In this document: positions 17,108 to 25,503 of the stretch, piece after piece | How positions within the stretch are numbered: position 1 is the stretch's first letter | How the letters are laid out: every line of letters starts with the position of its first letter | Position numbers and translations under genes: made by a program | DNA from: Paludibacteraceae bacterium | GTDB lineage: Bacteria > Bacteroidota > Bacteroidia > Bacteroidales > Paludibacteraceae | Assembly: GCA_017628395.1 (NCBI GenBank) | Contig: JAGBZD010000097.1 | Coordinates: forward strand, 1-42,828 | Direction of reading: 5' to 3' | DNA: 42,828 nucleotides | Notes under the pieces: generated by a model | Databases searched by the model: none | Seen by the model: only the letters and a program-made list of their open reading frames with translations | Told to the model about the DNA's origin: nothing

Positions 17108-17191
17108 TTCGGTAATTTGTGGCGATTTTGTTCGGTAATTTGTGGATGTTTTATTCGGTAATTTATGACAGTTTTGTTCGGTAATTTGTGG
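17108..17191. repeat. four direct 23-bp repeats (iteron-like)
   Basis: The core TTCGGTAATTTGTGG starts at 17108, 17131, 17154 and 17177, exactly every 23 bp; the third has TTATGAC instead of TTGTGG. The 8-bp remainder (GCGATTTTG-like) is also partly conserved, so this is a tandem repeat and not a CRISPR. It lies between the ATPase 1 promoter and the promoter of the second membrane-protein copy. One more core is at 14180. Confidence 0.88.
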
Positions 17192-17209
17192 ATTTTAGCA
17201 TACTTTAGT

Positions 17210-17242
17210 GGCGAAATCGAACAAAAAACTACCGATTTCGCC
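17210..17242. other. hairpin next to the 23-bp repeats
   Basis: Perfect 10-bp inverted repeat GGCGAAATCG (17210..17219) and CGATTTCGCC (17233..17242) with a 13-nt A-rich loop. No T-run follows on either strand, so it is not an obvious terminator; it may be a protein-binding site or an RNA element. Confidence 0.6.
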
Positions 17243-17281
17243 GCCCAATCTTGCGGGAATCATAAAAAAACATCTCAAAAC

Positions 17282-17313
17282 CTTGCGTAATTAAAAGATT
17301 TTCACCACCTTTG
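17282..17313 (+). promoter_or_regulatory. probable promoter of membrane-protein copy 2
   Basis: -33 CTTG (17282..17285), 20-bp spacer, -7 CACCTTTG (17306..17313; first base C instead of T), followed by GCAGCG as at other promoters of the window. Leader about 30 nt. Confidence 0.6.
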
Positions 17314-17347
17314 CAGCGAAAATCAATCAAAAAATAATGATTAACTC

Positions 17348-17818
17348 ATGAAACAAAAATATAAGACATTACTAATTGTTATCATTTGTATCGTGGGTTG
17401 GAATGTGCTACTGTTTCTGATTACTGCTATTAGCCTAATGGTAGAAAAGTCGAAGAATACAGATCGCCCTATCCAAGAAGAAGAGTATTATGGTGGGTAT
17501 GGTGCTGAATGCCAACGATTTGATAGTTTATTGAGTAACACTACCGATGAAGAATTGGTAGTTGTACTTAGATATGCTATTTCGCGTCGCTATGTTCATA
17601 ACAGACATGCAGATCCATATCATAATAAGCATGTGATGTGTGAGCCATGGAAACGCTCGGAGAGGATATTTAATAAAATAGCAGATAGACATGATTTGCT
17701 TCAGCAAATATATCCAGATGTCTATATGTTGAAAGATTATTTGCGATGGTTCAGCATGGCAGGGAAGGCATATCCAGATACTGCGATTTCAAATAGCATA
17801 TTAAGATACATAGAATAG
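17348..17818 (+). CDS. small single-pass membrane protein, unknown family (copy 2, truncated)
   Basis: The 156-residue product is about 94% identical to the protein at 15163 over its whole length (nine or ten substitutions). It has the same membrane helix and His/Tyr-rich domain. It ends at a TAG where copy 1 continues with KEEIKID. Unlike copy 1 it is not behind the thioredoxin-like gene but has its own promoter. Duplicated DNA begins near the start codon and runs past the stop to about 17925. Whether the shortened protein works is unknown; the lost tail is conserved downstream of the TAG. Confidence 0.7.
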   Translation: MKQKYKTLLIVIICIVGWNVLLFLITAISLMVEKSKNTDRPIQEEEYYGGYGAECQRFDSLLSNTTDEELVVVLRYAISRRYVHNRHADPYHNKHVMCEPWKRSERIFNKIADRHDLLQQIYPDVYMLKDYLRWFSMAGKAYPDTAISNSILRYIE

Positions 17819-17905
17819 TCGGAAATAATGATATATGCAGATGTAGAACCTGCCGAGTATTTTTCCACTCCATTATTATATCAACCTCGTAGGGTACTTC
17901 CATAA
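17819..17905 (+). pseudogene. conserved tail of copy 2 beyond the in-frame TAG
   Basis: Reading on after the TAG in the same frame gives SEIMIYADVEPAEYFSTPLL and then YQPRRVLP before TAA at 17903. Copy 1 has HPAEYFSTPLLYQPHRE. The codon count between the shared GAA and CCT codons is identical in both copies, so the only block is the TAG. Confidence 0.8.
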
Positions 17906-17988
17906 CCACATTTTGCCCACAAATTAGGTGCTTATTACACCATTTTTCATACTAATTGAAAAAAAATACACTTTTTTTGTAGCATATA

Positions 17989-18020
17989 TTTGTGGATATC
18001 AGATAATTATTGTACCTTTG
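17989..18020 (+). promoter_or_regulatory. promoter of ATPase 2
   Basis: -33 TTTG (17989..17992), 20-bp spacer, -7 TACCTTTG (18013..18020). Leader about 30 nt. Confidence 0.85.
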
Positions 18021-18056
18021 TCCGAAAATTAAGTACTACTTTAGATTTGTCCGATT

Positions 18057-19205
18057 ATGTACAACAGAACATTAGAAGCCGAACTGATTCGCCTGTCAGG
18101 ATTTTTTAGAGTACTGACTATTACAGGACCTCGCCAATCAGGAAAAACAACACTAAGCAAAAAAGTTTTTCCAGAGTATCATTATATTAACCTTGAAGAT
18201 GAAACTACGCGAGCCGAATTAGAATTAGATTGCAAGGAGTATTTACATAAATATCGCAAAGGGTTGATTATAGATGAGGTACAGAATATGCCAGAGATTT
18301 TCTCTGTGGTGCAAGTGATTGTGGATGAATACAGCGATGCACACTTCGTACTCACTGGTAGCAACAACTTTCTGCTCATGCAAAAGATTACTCAATCATT
18401 GGCAGGAAGAACAGCTGTGCTTACATTGCTGCCATTCGCTATCAACGAACTAACGAAAGAAGACCGTTCTGTAGATTTATACGAGATGCTTTTGCGCGGA
18501 TTCTATCCAGCTGTATGGGCACACAATATTCCACCACAAGACATCTATCGCCAATACTTCTCCACATATATTCAGCGCGATATTCAGCAAGTGCTGAAGA
18601 TACGCCATCTGTCGGAGTTCCGCCGCTTTGTTATTATGTGTGCTTCGCGCATTGGTACGGAGTTTAATGCACAGAGTATGTCAAACGAACTCGGAGTATC
18701 CATACCCACAATACAGGAATGGATGAATGTGTTGGAAGCATCGTATATCGCATTTCGGTTGCAACCATTCTATAGAAACATCAATAAGCGCCTCATTAAA
18801 ACTCCAAAAATATACTTCTACGATGTAGGACTTGTATGTTTCTTATTAGGTATAAAGACTGCCCAACAAGTAGAAACACACCCATTGCGAGGGCAGATAT
18901 TTGAGAATATGGTGGTATGTGAATTTTTGAAACAGCAATACAACCAAGGACAGGATAGTAATATCTATTTCTATCGTGATAAAGGTCAACACGAAGTGGA
19001 TTTGATTCAGGAAGACGGCATTAACCTCTCAGCATACGAGATAAAGTTATCTGCTAATATCCATACAGATTTCTATAAGAATTTGCAATACTTCCGAGCA
19101 CTATTTCCAAACGAAACAGTTATTACGCAGGTCATCAACACTGGTGAGAACGACAATCGCGACCCACTGCATGGACATATCAATTATTTGAATCTATTCG
19201 AGTAA
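18057..19205 (+). CDS. AAA ATPase with DUF4143 domain (ATPase 2)
   Basis: The 382-residue protein has P-loop GPRQSGKTT (about residue 24), Walker B LIIDEVQNMP and sensor FVLTGSNN. A winged-helix-like middle follows (NAQSMSNELGVSIPTIQEWMNVLE), then a DUF4143 domain with YFYDVGLVCFLLGI, LRGQIFENMVVCEFLKQ and the nuclease-like YRDKGQHEVDLI...AYEIKLSAN (E-x-D...E-x-K). It is distant in sequence from ATPase 1. It follows the second membrane-protein copy, again giving a membrane protein/ATPase pair. Confidence 0.9.
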   Translation: MYNRTLEAELIRLSGFFRVLTITGPRQSGKTTLSKKVFPEYHYINLEDETTRAELELDCKEYLHKYRKGLIIDEVQNMPEIFSVVQVIVDEYSDAHFVLTGSNNFLLMQKITQSLAGRTAVLTLLPFAINELTKEDRSVDLYEMLLRGFYPAVWAHNIPPQDIYRQYFSTYIQRDIQQVLKIRHLSEFRRFVIMCASRIGTEFNAQSMSNELGVSIPTIQEWMNVLEASYIAFRLQPFYRNINKRLIKTPKIYFYDVGLVCFLLGIKTAQQVETHPLRGQIFENMVVCEFLKQQYNQGQDSNIYFYRDKGQHEVDLIQEDGINLSAYEIKLSANIHTDFYKNLQYFRALFPNETVITQVINTGENDNRDPLHGHINYLNLFE

Positions 19206-19424
19206 TCATGCATATAGCCAACCACATTTAGCCCACAGAAAGCCCAGAGATGTCCCATCGTGGTCGCTTAACATACAGGCACCTTTAGATACACAACGGT
19301 ACAAACCGTAGTGAAAGATGGGGGAGAGGGGATCCCTGCAAAGCCCCAGTGGTAACCGAATGGTATGCGAGGGTATCGCTCGCCAATGATTGCCCGTAGA
19401 AAGGCAATTAAGAACGATTTTGCA

Positions 19425-20162
19425 CTAATTATGCGCCCAACCAAGGGCAAAGACGCTTATTCGACAACCGCGAATAGGCGTCGTTTGTTTCATGCACGCC
19501 AACATGGTCGAACCCGAAGTAATCACATCGTCCACCAACAAAAGATGCTTATTCTTCCACTCTTCGGGATAGCGCACCGAAAAGACATCCTGCACATTGT
19601 CCTTGCGCTTCTCAAACCGCGAACGCGACTGATGGGGATTATTCCGCGTACGCACCAAATGCTCTGTATCCATAGGAATATGCAACACATCGCTCAATCC
19701 CCTACCTATCCACTCTGCCTGATTGAACCCCCTCGCACGCAAACGCTTAGGGTGCAATGGCACTGGCACAATCACATCAATATCGTCCCACAAATCCACA
19801 TCAATATACTCCTGCGCCGCCAAACGACCTAACATATAAAAAACTTGCGGATGCGGATGATTGCCGAACTTCCCTCGCTCAATCAACGCTCGCAAGTTTT
19901 TACCTCGTCCACGATTGTAATACGCAAACGCCATTCCGCGCTCATAACGGACACGACATTTCTCATCCTTAAACAACTGCTGAAACAGCATATCTACGCC
20001 GTTCTGCTCCAACAAAGTATGTTCGGTACGAGGCAGAGTAGCCACACAATCCGCACACACCACCTGCTCCTCCTCCTGCAACTTACAGCCGCAAGCCATG
20101 CAGCAACGAGGAAAAAGCACTTCAAGAATAGCCCTACAACCCGTACGGATGAAAGAAAACAT
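19425..20162 (-). CDS. comF: ComF family phosphoribosyltransferase-like protein
   Basis: 245 residues from the ATG at 20162, 10 bp after the ftsZ stop. Two TTG codons directly upstream are less likely starts. N-terminal zinc-finger-like CCMACGC...CADC, then the PRTase domain with the loop IVPVPLHPKRLRARGFNQAE and the PRPP-binding signature LLLVDDVITSGSTM. ComF proteins are linked to DNA uptake in naturally competent bacteria; elsewhere the role is unclear. It is the last gene of the rseC-murC-ftsQAZ run. Confidence 0.93.
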   Translation of the reverse strand: MFSFIRTGCRAILEVLFPRCCMACGCKLQEEEQVVCADCVATLPRTEHTLLEQNGVDMLFQQLFKDEKCRVRYERGMAFAYYNRGRGKNLRALIERGKFGNHPHPQVFYMLGRLAAQEYIDVDLWDDIDVIVPVPLHPKRLRARGFNQAEWIGRGLSDVLHIPMDTEHLVRTRNNPHQSRSRFEKRKDNVQDVFSVRYPEEWKNKHLLLVDDVITSGSTMLACMKQTTPIRGCRISVFALGWAHN

Positions 20163-20172
20163 CAACAATCAC

Positions 20173-21450
20173 CTATCTTCGTCCCCTCATCCAACTTGCC
20201 AATCCCGATAAACCGTTGCGTTTGGCATCATCTGCAGGTTTAGCAACTGGGGTGGTTGGTAATGTAAACTCTAATACAGGAGATGGCGACGATATGTCAT
20301 CATCCAACTCTATCACCACATCACCATCTTGCACTTCTTCCGTAACCTCTGGCTCAACAACTACTGGTTCTTCCACCTCTTCCTCTTTTGCCTCTTCCGC
20401 CACTGGTTCTGTTTCTACCTTATCCTCATAGAAACTCTTAATGGCTTCATCTACTGTTTTCTTACCAACCGCGTCATCCAGCCCCGGTATATCCGACACC
20501 TCATACCCCGTAGCAATCAAGGTTACACGCACTTTCTCGCCCAATGTCTCATCCAACGACACACCCCATTGCACCTCTACTTCTTCGCCTACAGCCTGCA
20601 CGAAATCATGAATATGATCCAACTCCTGCATGATAATAGGATGTTCCGTCGAGCAATAGAGCTGCAACAATATACGCTTGGCACCACTAACTTCACTATT
20701 CACCAATGGCGAATGTAGCGCCTCGTGTATCGACTGCTCAATACGGTCCTCTCCACTCGCACTACCCACACTCATAATGGCTACATTACCATTCTTCAAT
20801 GTATTATATACATCCGCAAAGTCGGTATTGATATACCCCGGCACAGTGATAATCTCCGCTATCGAACGAGCAGCATTCGCCACTACATCATCCGATTTGG
20901 AGAAAGCGTTTAGGAAATTAAAATCAGGATATATCTGGCGAAGTTTCTCATTGTTAATGACCAAGATAGCATCTACTTGTTCTGCCAATCGAGCCACACC
21001 CGTCATTGCTTTCTTTATCTTCTTCGCACCCTCGAAAGCAAACGGAATAGTCACAATACCCACTGTCAGGATATCCATCTCTTTTGCTACCTCTGCCACC
21101 ACCGATGAAGCACCCGTACCCGTACCTCCACCCATACCTGCTGTCAAGAAGAGCATCTTGGTGCCATCATTGAGTGCCTCGCGTATGCGATCACGGCTCT
21201 GCTCGGCATATTCCTGCGCAACCTCTGGTCTGCCGCCCGCACCTAATCCAGGACCTAACTGCAACTTGGCTGCCACACTGCTACCCGCCAAACTCATCTT
21301 ATCGGTATTGCAGACCATAAATGTCACATCCTTCACACCTTGTGAATACATATAATTGACTGCATTGCAGCCACCGCCACCAACTCCCATTACTTTGATT
21401 ATGGAGTCTTGGGTAATCTCAGGAACTAAATCGCTAATTACATCGTACAT
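20173..21450 (-). CDS. ftsZ: cell division GTPase FtsZ
   Basis: 425 residues. The tubulin-like GTPase core has IKVMGVGGGGCNAVNYM, NTDKMSL, the signature GGGTGTGASSVVAEVAKE and the NNEKLRQIYPDFNFLNAF helix. After about residue 320 comes an acidic linker (many Glu/Val), then a short C-terminal peptide LSGLASWMRGRR, which replaces the typical FtsA-binding end. It polymerises at mid-cell to form the Z-ring. It is 23 bp behind ftsA and followed directly by comF. Confidence 0.98.
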   Translation of the reverse strand: MYDVISDLVPEITQDSIIKVMGVGGGGCNAVNYMYSQGVKDVTFMVCNTDKMSLAGSSVAAKLQLGPGLGAGGRPEVAQEYAEQSRDRIREALNDGTKMLFLTAGMGGGTGTGASSVVAEVAKEMDILTVGIVTIPFAFEGAKKIKKAMTGVARLAEQVDAILVINNEKLRQIYPDFNFLNAFSKSDDVVANAARSIAEIITVPGYINTDFADVYNTLKNGNVAIMSVGSASGEDRIEQSIHEALHSPLVNSEVSGAKRILLQLYCSTEHPIIMQELDHIHDFVQAVGEEVEVQWGVSLDETLGEKVRVTLIATGYEVSDIPGLDDAVGKKTVDEAIKSFYEDKVETEPVAEEAKEEEVEEPVVVEPEVTEEVQDGDVVIELDDDISSPSPVLEFTLPTTPVAKPADDAKRNGLSGLASWMRGRR

Positions 21451-21473
21451 AGTATAATTGGTTTTATATGGTT

Positions 21474-22778
21474 TTACTTCGTTTCTGTTTGTGTTTGTGG
21501 TTGTTCGGTGAACATATCCAGCAAGCTGGTTTGTGCCGTTTGTTTGAACTTCTCAAAATGCTTTCGCAAATCATGTACAGGTTCCGCATCTGGGTGTCTG
21601 TCGCGGTAATGAGCCCCCAACAAAAGTGTTCCAACCAATGCACTATAATTGGGCGCACACATCTCATCGGGTGTATCGCTCGTCAGCCACGATGCATGCG
21701 AGCCATACAACACTGGTACAGATACGAACTGCTGGACGAAATCTTCCATTCCCTGCAACATCGAAGCGCCACCCGTGATATACAACACCCCCACTTGCTG
21801 CTCGCAAGCACGAAGGTCGTCCACCAACGGAGCCATGATCTGTTGCAATCGCGCCACAATCGTCTTTACCAAATCCGACATGCGAATAATCCTTGTTTCG
21901 CCCTCCTGATTTGCATCTGGCATACGGAAACATTTGCTTTCGCTATCCGCATCTACAGCTGTGGCTCCATACTTACATTTTAATAATTCTGCGTAGCGTT
22001 TGTTTATACCCAACTGTTGAATATCTCGTGTCACATCGTATCCGCCTTGTGCCACCACCTTATTGAGCACATACTTGCCCTTGCTAAACACCGTCAGCGT
22101 AGTCGTCTGTGCTCCCATATCCAAAATGGCACAGCCATTGCGGAAGTCCTCGTCCGTAGCCAACGCGCACAACAACGCATCCGGACGCGCATACATGCGC
22201 TCAATATGCTTTGGAGTACGAATAAAACTATCCAACACCTTTTGCTCCAACTCTTTCGGACCAACAAACACCGTATATTTCACCTCAATCTTCGCTGCTC
22301 GCTGTTGTGGAGAAGGTTCTTCCTCTTGAGGCACTCCGTCCAACACATAGCAATACGGTATCGTTGCCAATACTGCCACTTGCGGGTTGCGCAATTCTAT
22401 CTTCGTCTTGCACTCAGCATCCATTTCTTCCAACAACTCGCTGGAAATCTCGCGTCTATACACTTGATTACGATAGGATGACACCTCTGCCAACTTCATC
22501 AACCTACCACCCAATGTCACAAAGGTGGAGGTCAATGCAGGATGCTTGATGCGATTAGCAAGCAAACGCATACTCTCGCTGATACCATAACTCGCGTCAC
22601 TTGTACTGGTGATTACACCGCGCTCTACGCTCGCGCTACGCGCCGATTGCTCTACGCCCAACACATGCAACAAGCCATCAGCCGTTCGCTCCGCAGCCAT
22701 TGAGCGCACGCCATCGCTGCCCAAATCGGTTGCCACCAACGGTTGGGGTAATGTAGATTCTATTTTTTTTCTTGCCAT
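21474..22778 (-). CDS. ftsA: cell division protein FtsA
   Basis: The 434-residue actin-like ATPase has LVATDLGSDGVRSMAAE (phosphate 1), the SHS2 region with TLGGRLMKL, CAILDMGAQTTTLTVFSKGKYV (phosphate 2), GGYDVTRDI and VLYITGGASMLQGMEDFV (adenosine motif). The C-terminus ends with a short amphipathic helix-like QTSLLDMFTE. It tethers FtsZ to the membrane. It is the usual partner upstream of ftsZ in the division cluster. Confidence 0.95.
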   Translation of the reverse strand: MARKKIESTLPQPLVATDLGSDGVRSMAAERTADGLLHVLGVEQSARSASVERGVITSTSDASYGISESMRLLANRIKHPALTSTFVTLGGRLMKLAEVSSYRNQVYRREISSELLEEMDAECKTKIELRNPQVAVLATIPYCYVLDGVPQEEEPSPQQRAAKIEVKYTVFVGPKELEQKVLDSFIRTPKHIERMYARPDALLCALATDEDFRNGCAILDMGAQTTTLTVFSKGKYVLNKVVAQGGYDVTRDIQQLGINKRYAELLKCKYGATAVDADSESKCFRMPDANQEGETRIIRMSDLVKTIVARLQQIMAPLVDDLRACEQQVGVLYITGGASMLQGMEDFVQQFVSVPVLYGSHASWLTSDTPDEMCAPNYSALVGTLLLGAHYRDRHPDAEPVHDLRKHFEKFKQTAQTSLLDMFTEQPQTQTETK

Positions 22779-22802
22779 ATCCTCTTCTATTTCCTACAAA
22801 AA

Positions 22803-23531
22803 TTAATACCTCCCCACGACTTGACCTTGATAGCGCAAGTCATACTCTTTGTAAGACTTATACCCAATCTTGTCAAACCCTTTCACATACAATTTGCGCA
22901 GGCGCTCCATCTTTTGCTCATATCCTTGCAAGTCCCCTAAGAGGATATCCCCCTCCACATGGCGTTGTTTCAGCACATGCTGCTTTGGATTGCGCACATG
23001 AACCTGCGTAATGCGCTGGCTCCAATAACTATCGTCCTGCAACCAGCACACAAAATCAAAGTACTCTTCCGTGGCTGCACGCTGGCTCACATTGCCCTTG
23101 AAAATAGGCACCGACACCTCTATGGAAGAACGAACAGGCATCACTCTGCGATCGGTATCCACATAATAACTACCCTCCGCAGTCGTGACATACAACATCG
23201 GCACACGCTGCGTGAGTCGCACACAGACATCACCCGTTGATGTTTTGTAACATTCTGCGGTACGAATCATATCGTGCTGCAAGAGGCATTGCTCTATCTC
23301 CTGACACGACACTTCATCCCATCGTTTTCCCACAGGCAACAATGCCCTACGCTGCAAGGTTCGCTGCAACTCATCTACGCTTACAAACTGATGTTGCGCG
23401 CTATCGCACAACAAGATCTCCAACCGCTGGCATACTGCATCGGTTGGCTGCTTCGATGCCCAAGCACCGACTACCCATGTGGCTATACTCAGAAGTATTG
23501 CACATGCTAAAACCAACATTTTCTTTTTCAT
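22803..23531 (-). CDS. ftsQ: cell division protein FtsQ
   Basis: The 242-residue protein has one N-terminal membrane helix (MKKKMLVLACAILLSIATWVVGAWA), followed by a periplasmic part with the POTRA-like VSVDELQRTL...ECYKTSTGDVCVRLTQRVPMLYV and a beta domain. Sequence conservation in this family is low; position between murC and ftsA supports the call. Start overlaps the murC stop by 4 bp (ATGA). Confidence 0.9.
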   Translation of the reverse strand: MKKKMLVLACAILLSIATWVVGAWASKQPTDAVCQRLEILLCDSAQHQFVSVDELQRTLQRRALLPVGKRWDEVSCQEIEQCLLQHDMIRTAECYKTSTGDVCVRLTQRVPMLYVTTAEGSYYVDTDRRVMPVRSSIEVSVPIFKGNVSQRAATEEYFDFVCWLQDDSYWSQRITQVHVRNPKQHVLKQRHVEGDILLGDLQGYEQKMERLRKLYVKGFDKIGYKSYKEYDLRYQGQVVGRY

Positions 23532-24946
23532 ATACAGTTAAGGATTAATTGTTCTTTCACTTTCTCTACGCACCTATCTATATCCCCTGCCCCCATCGTA
23601 ATCACGACAACTGGCTCTGCCACCTGCGTCACGCGTTGTAGCACATGATTTGCTAAATCGGCTTTCTCTACAATCGCGGCTGTCTTCATTCCGTTCGCCA
23701 TTGTCATCTTACTCATTAGCCAATCGCTTGTCACACCCGATATAGGTTGCTCGCGCGCAGGATAAATCGGCAACAACACCACTTCGTCCAGCGTACTCAA
23801 CACCGCAGCAAACTCAGGCGCAAAATCGCGGGTTCGAGTGAACAAATGGGGCTGAAACACACCTATCACATACCTGTCAGGACACAAACGCCTGACAGAC
23901 TTTATGCACGCCTCCAACTCCATTGGGTGATGCGCATAGTCGTCCACATATACCACTTTCGGCGTATTCACATGGATATTAAATCGGCGATACACACCCG
24001 AAAAAGTGCGCATACCATTGCGCAATTCATCATCCGTAGCCCCCATTAGCCATGCTACAGCCATCGCAGCCACACCATTCTCGATATTCACCCACACTGG
24101 CACGCCCAACTCCACATCCGATACGGTGTGTTCAGGAGTATGAAAATCAAAGCGAATCTCGCCATCCGCTATCCGTACATTATCCGCATAGAAGTGCGGT
24201 TGCGTAGCGGCATTTTGCGATTGTATCACATCATAACTATACACCCTACACTGCGGCGAAGCAGCCTTCGCCACATCCTGCGCCAAAGCAGCCTTCACCA
24301 CCAACGCATGCTCCACCAACCCCGCATATTTCTCGAAACTCTCACGGTACGCTTCCGCATCGCCATAAATATCCAAGTGATCAGGGTCCATACTCGTAAT
24401 CACCGAAATATATGGTTTCAACTGATGAAACGAACGGTCAAACTCATCCGCTTCCACCACCACATTATCGCTTTGGTCCAACAGCAGGTTGGTCTTATAA
24501 TTATTGGCTATTCCGCCCAAAAACGCATTGGCTCCCACATGCGATTGGTGCAATATATGTGCTAATATCGTACTCGTAGTCGTCTTTCCATGCGTTCCTG
24601 CCACACAGAGTGCTTTCTGTTGTCGCGTCACCCGCCCTAAGACCTCCGCACGCTTCAATATCTGAAACCCATTCTCCCTCAGCCACACATATACCGCCAT
24701 TTCCTCTGGCACAGCAGGCGTTCTGACAACGGTAGTAGTCTCTCTCTTCAAGTCCTTTACCCACGACAAATCCTCATCATACTGCACACTTATCCCCTCT
24801 GCTTCTAACGCACGCGTCAGTACCGATGGTGTACGATCATACCCCAACACACGGTATCCCTTTGCTGCGAAATAACGCGCCAAAGCACTCATACCAATAC
24901 CGCCTATCCCTAAGAAATAATATGTGTCTATCTTGCTGTCTGTCAT
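23528..24946 (-). CDS. murC: UDP-N-acetylmuramate--L-alanine ligase
   Basis: 472 residues from the ATG at 24946, preceded by a good Shine-Dalgarno-like AGGAGA (one of few in the window) and placed 14 bp after the rseC stop; longer frames reading into rseC are rejected. Motifs: YYFLGIGGIGMSALARYF (UDP-binding start), ATP loop VAGTHGKTTT, EADEFDRSF, MDPDHLDIYG, and VYVDDYAHHPMELEA with FQPHLFTRT. It adds L-Ala to UDP-MurNAc in the cytoplasm. Confidence 0.97.
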   Translation of the reverse strand: MTDSKIDTYYFLGIGGIGMSALARYFAAKGYRVLGYDRTPSVLTRALEAEGISVQYDEDLSWVKDLKRETTTVVRTPAVPEEMAVYVWLRENGFQILKRAEVLGRVTRQQKALCVAGTHGKTTTSTILAHILHQSHVGANAFLGGIANNYKTNLLLDQSDNVVVEADEFDRSFHQLKPYISVITSMDPDHLDIYGDAEAYRESFEKYAGLVEHALVVKAALAQDVAKAASPQCRVYSYDVIQSQNAATQPHFYADNVRIADGEIRFDFHTPEHTVSDVELGVPVWVNIENGVAAMAVAWLMGATDDELRNGMRTFSGVYRRFNIHVNTPKVVYVDDYAHHPMELEACIKSVRRLCPDRYVIGVFQPHLFTRTRDFAPEFAAVLSTLDEVVLLPIYPAREQPISGVTSDWLMSKMTMANGMKTAAIVEKADLANHVLQRVTQVAEPVVVITMGAGDIDRCVEKVKEQLILNCI

Positions 24947-24960
24947 ATGGTTTTCTCCTG

Positions 24961-25422
24961 CTATTTTTTTCGCGCTGTAAAAGAAAATTCCTTTTGCAAC
25001 TTGTCCTTGAACATGCCGAGCACGAGGTAATATAGCGCCATGGCGCAAAGTGCTACCGTACCGAGGATCTCCTCGCGTACTGCCCAGATTGCATTACCAA
25101 CAAGCATTACCGCCAGCATCACAAAGAATGGCAGCAAGTACGCGAGTACCACGGCTTTCCATCCCATTCGTTGCTGCACCATTACTTCTACGGCATCGCC
25201 TACTTTATACTCCAATAGCGGCTTGTCCGCGTCCAATACCCCATAGCCCATAGGGCGTCCATTATCCGACAAAAGAACAGCCGTCATCTCCTTCTCGGCG
25301 CTTTCTGCGCTGGCGCACATGGCTTTGGCCTTGCATGCTGCGCACGCGCTCGTTTGCACGATGCGCACGAGGGCGGTGCCGTCCTCATTCAACGCGATTA
25401 TTATGCCGTCATGTTTAATCAT
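24961..25422 (-). CDS. rseC: RseC/MucC-like SoxR-reducing system protein
   Basis: The 153-residue protein starts with IKHDGIIIALNEDGTALVRIVQ and a Cys cluster (CAACKAKAMCASA), then a beta-domain and two membrane helices (VVLAYLLPFFVMLAVMLVG and TVALCAMALYYLVLGMF), as in RseC. In many Bacteroidota rseC precedes the rnf genes; here it precedes murC and no rnf gene is visible. It has its own promoter, which may also drive murC-ftsQAZ-comF. Confidence 0.88.
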   Translation of the reverse strand: MIKHDGIIIALNEDGTALVRIVQTSACAACKAKAMCASAESAEKEMTAVLLSDNGRPMGYGVLDADKPLLEYKVGDAVEVMVQQRMGWKAVVLAYLLPFFVMLAVMLVGNAIWAVREEILGTVALCAMALYYLVLGMFKDKLQKEFSFTARKK

Positions 25423-25447
25423 TTTCCTTTGACTTGCAAAAAACGCA

Positions 25448-25479
25448 CAAAGTTACTACAAAAAATGCACATACGCAAG
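25448..25479 (-). promoter_or_regulatory. promoter of rseC (and probably murC-ftsQ-ftsA-ftsZ-comF)
   Basis: Minus strand: -33 CTTG (25479..25476), 20-bp spacer, -7 TAACTTTG (25455..25448). Spacing of genes downstream is tight (14, -4, 24, 23, 10 bp), and no other promoter of this type was seen before comF. Confidence 0.75.
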
Positions 25480-25503
25480 TAAAATGAGTTTTTTTTCAAA
25501 AAT

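Noticed and set aside
17108-17191. CRISPR array
   Set aside because: Only four 15-bp cores with 8-bp partly conserved gaps; no spacers of CRISPR length and no cas genes.
19206-19424. Possible small gene or element between ATPase 2 and comF
   Set aside because: Only short inverted repeats (ACGGT/ACCGT, ATTGCC/GGCAAT) and no reading frame with support; nothing further can be said.
19470-19502. Hairpin near the 3' end of comF as terminator
   Set aside because: The stem (GACGC.TATTCG with CGAATA.GCGTC) is inside the coding sequence and is not followed by a T-run.
24947-25048. Longer N-terminus for murC
   Set aside because: It would read through the end of rseC; the ATG at 24946 has a ribosome binding site and gives the normal family start.
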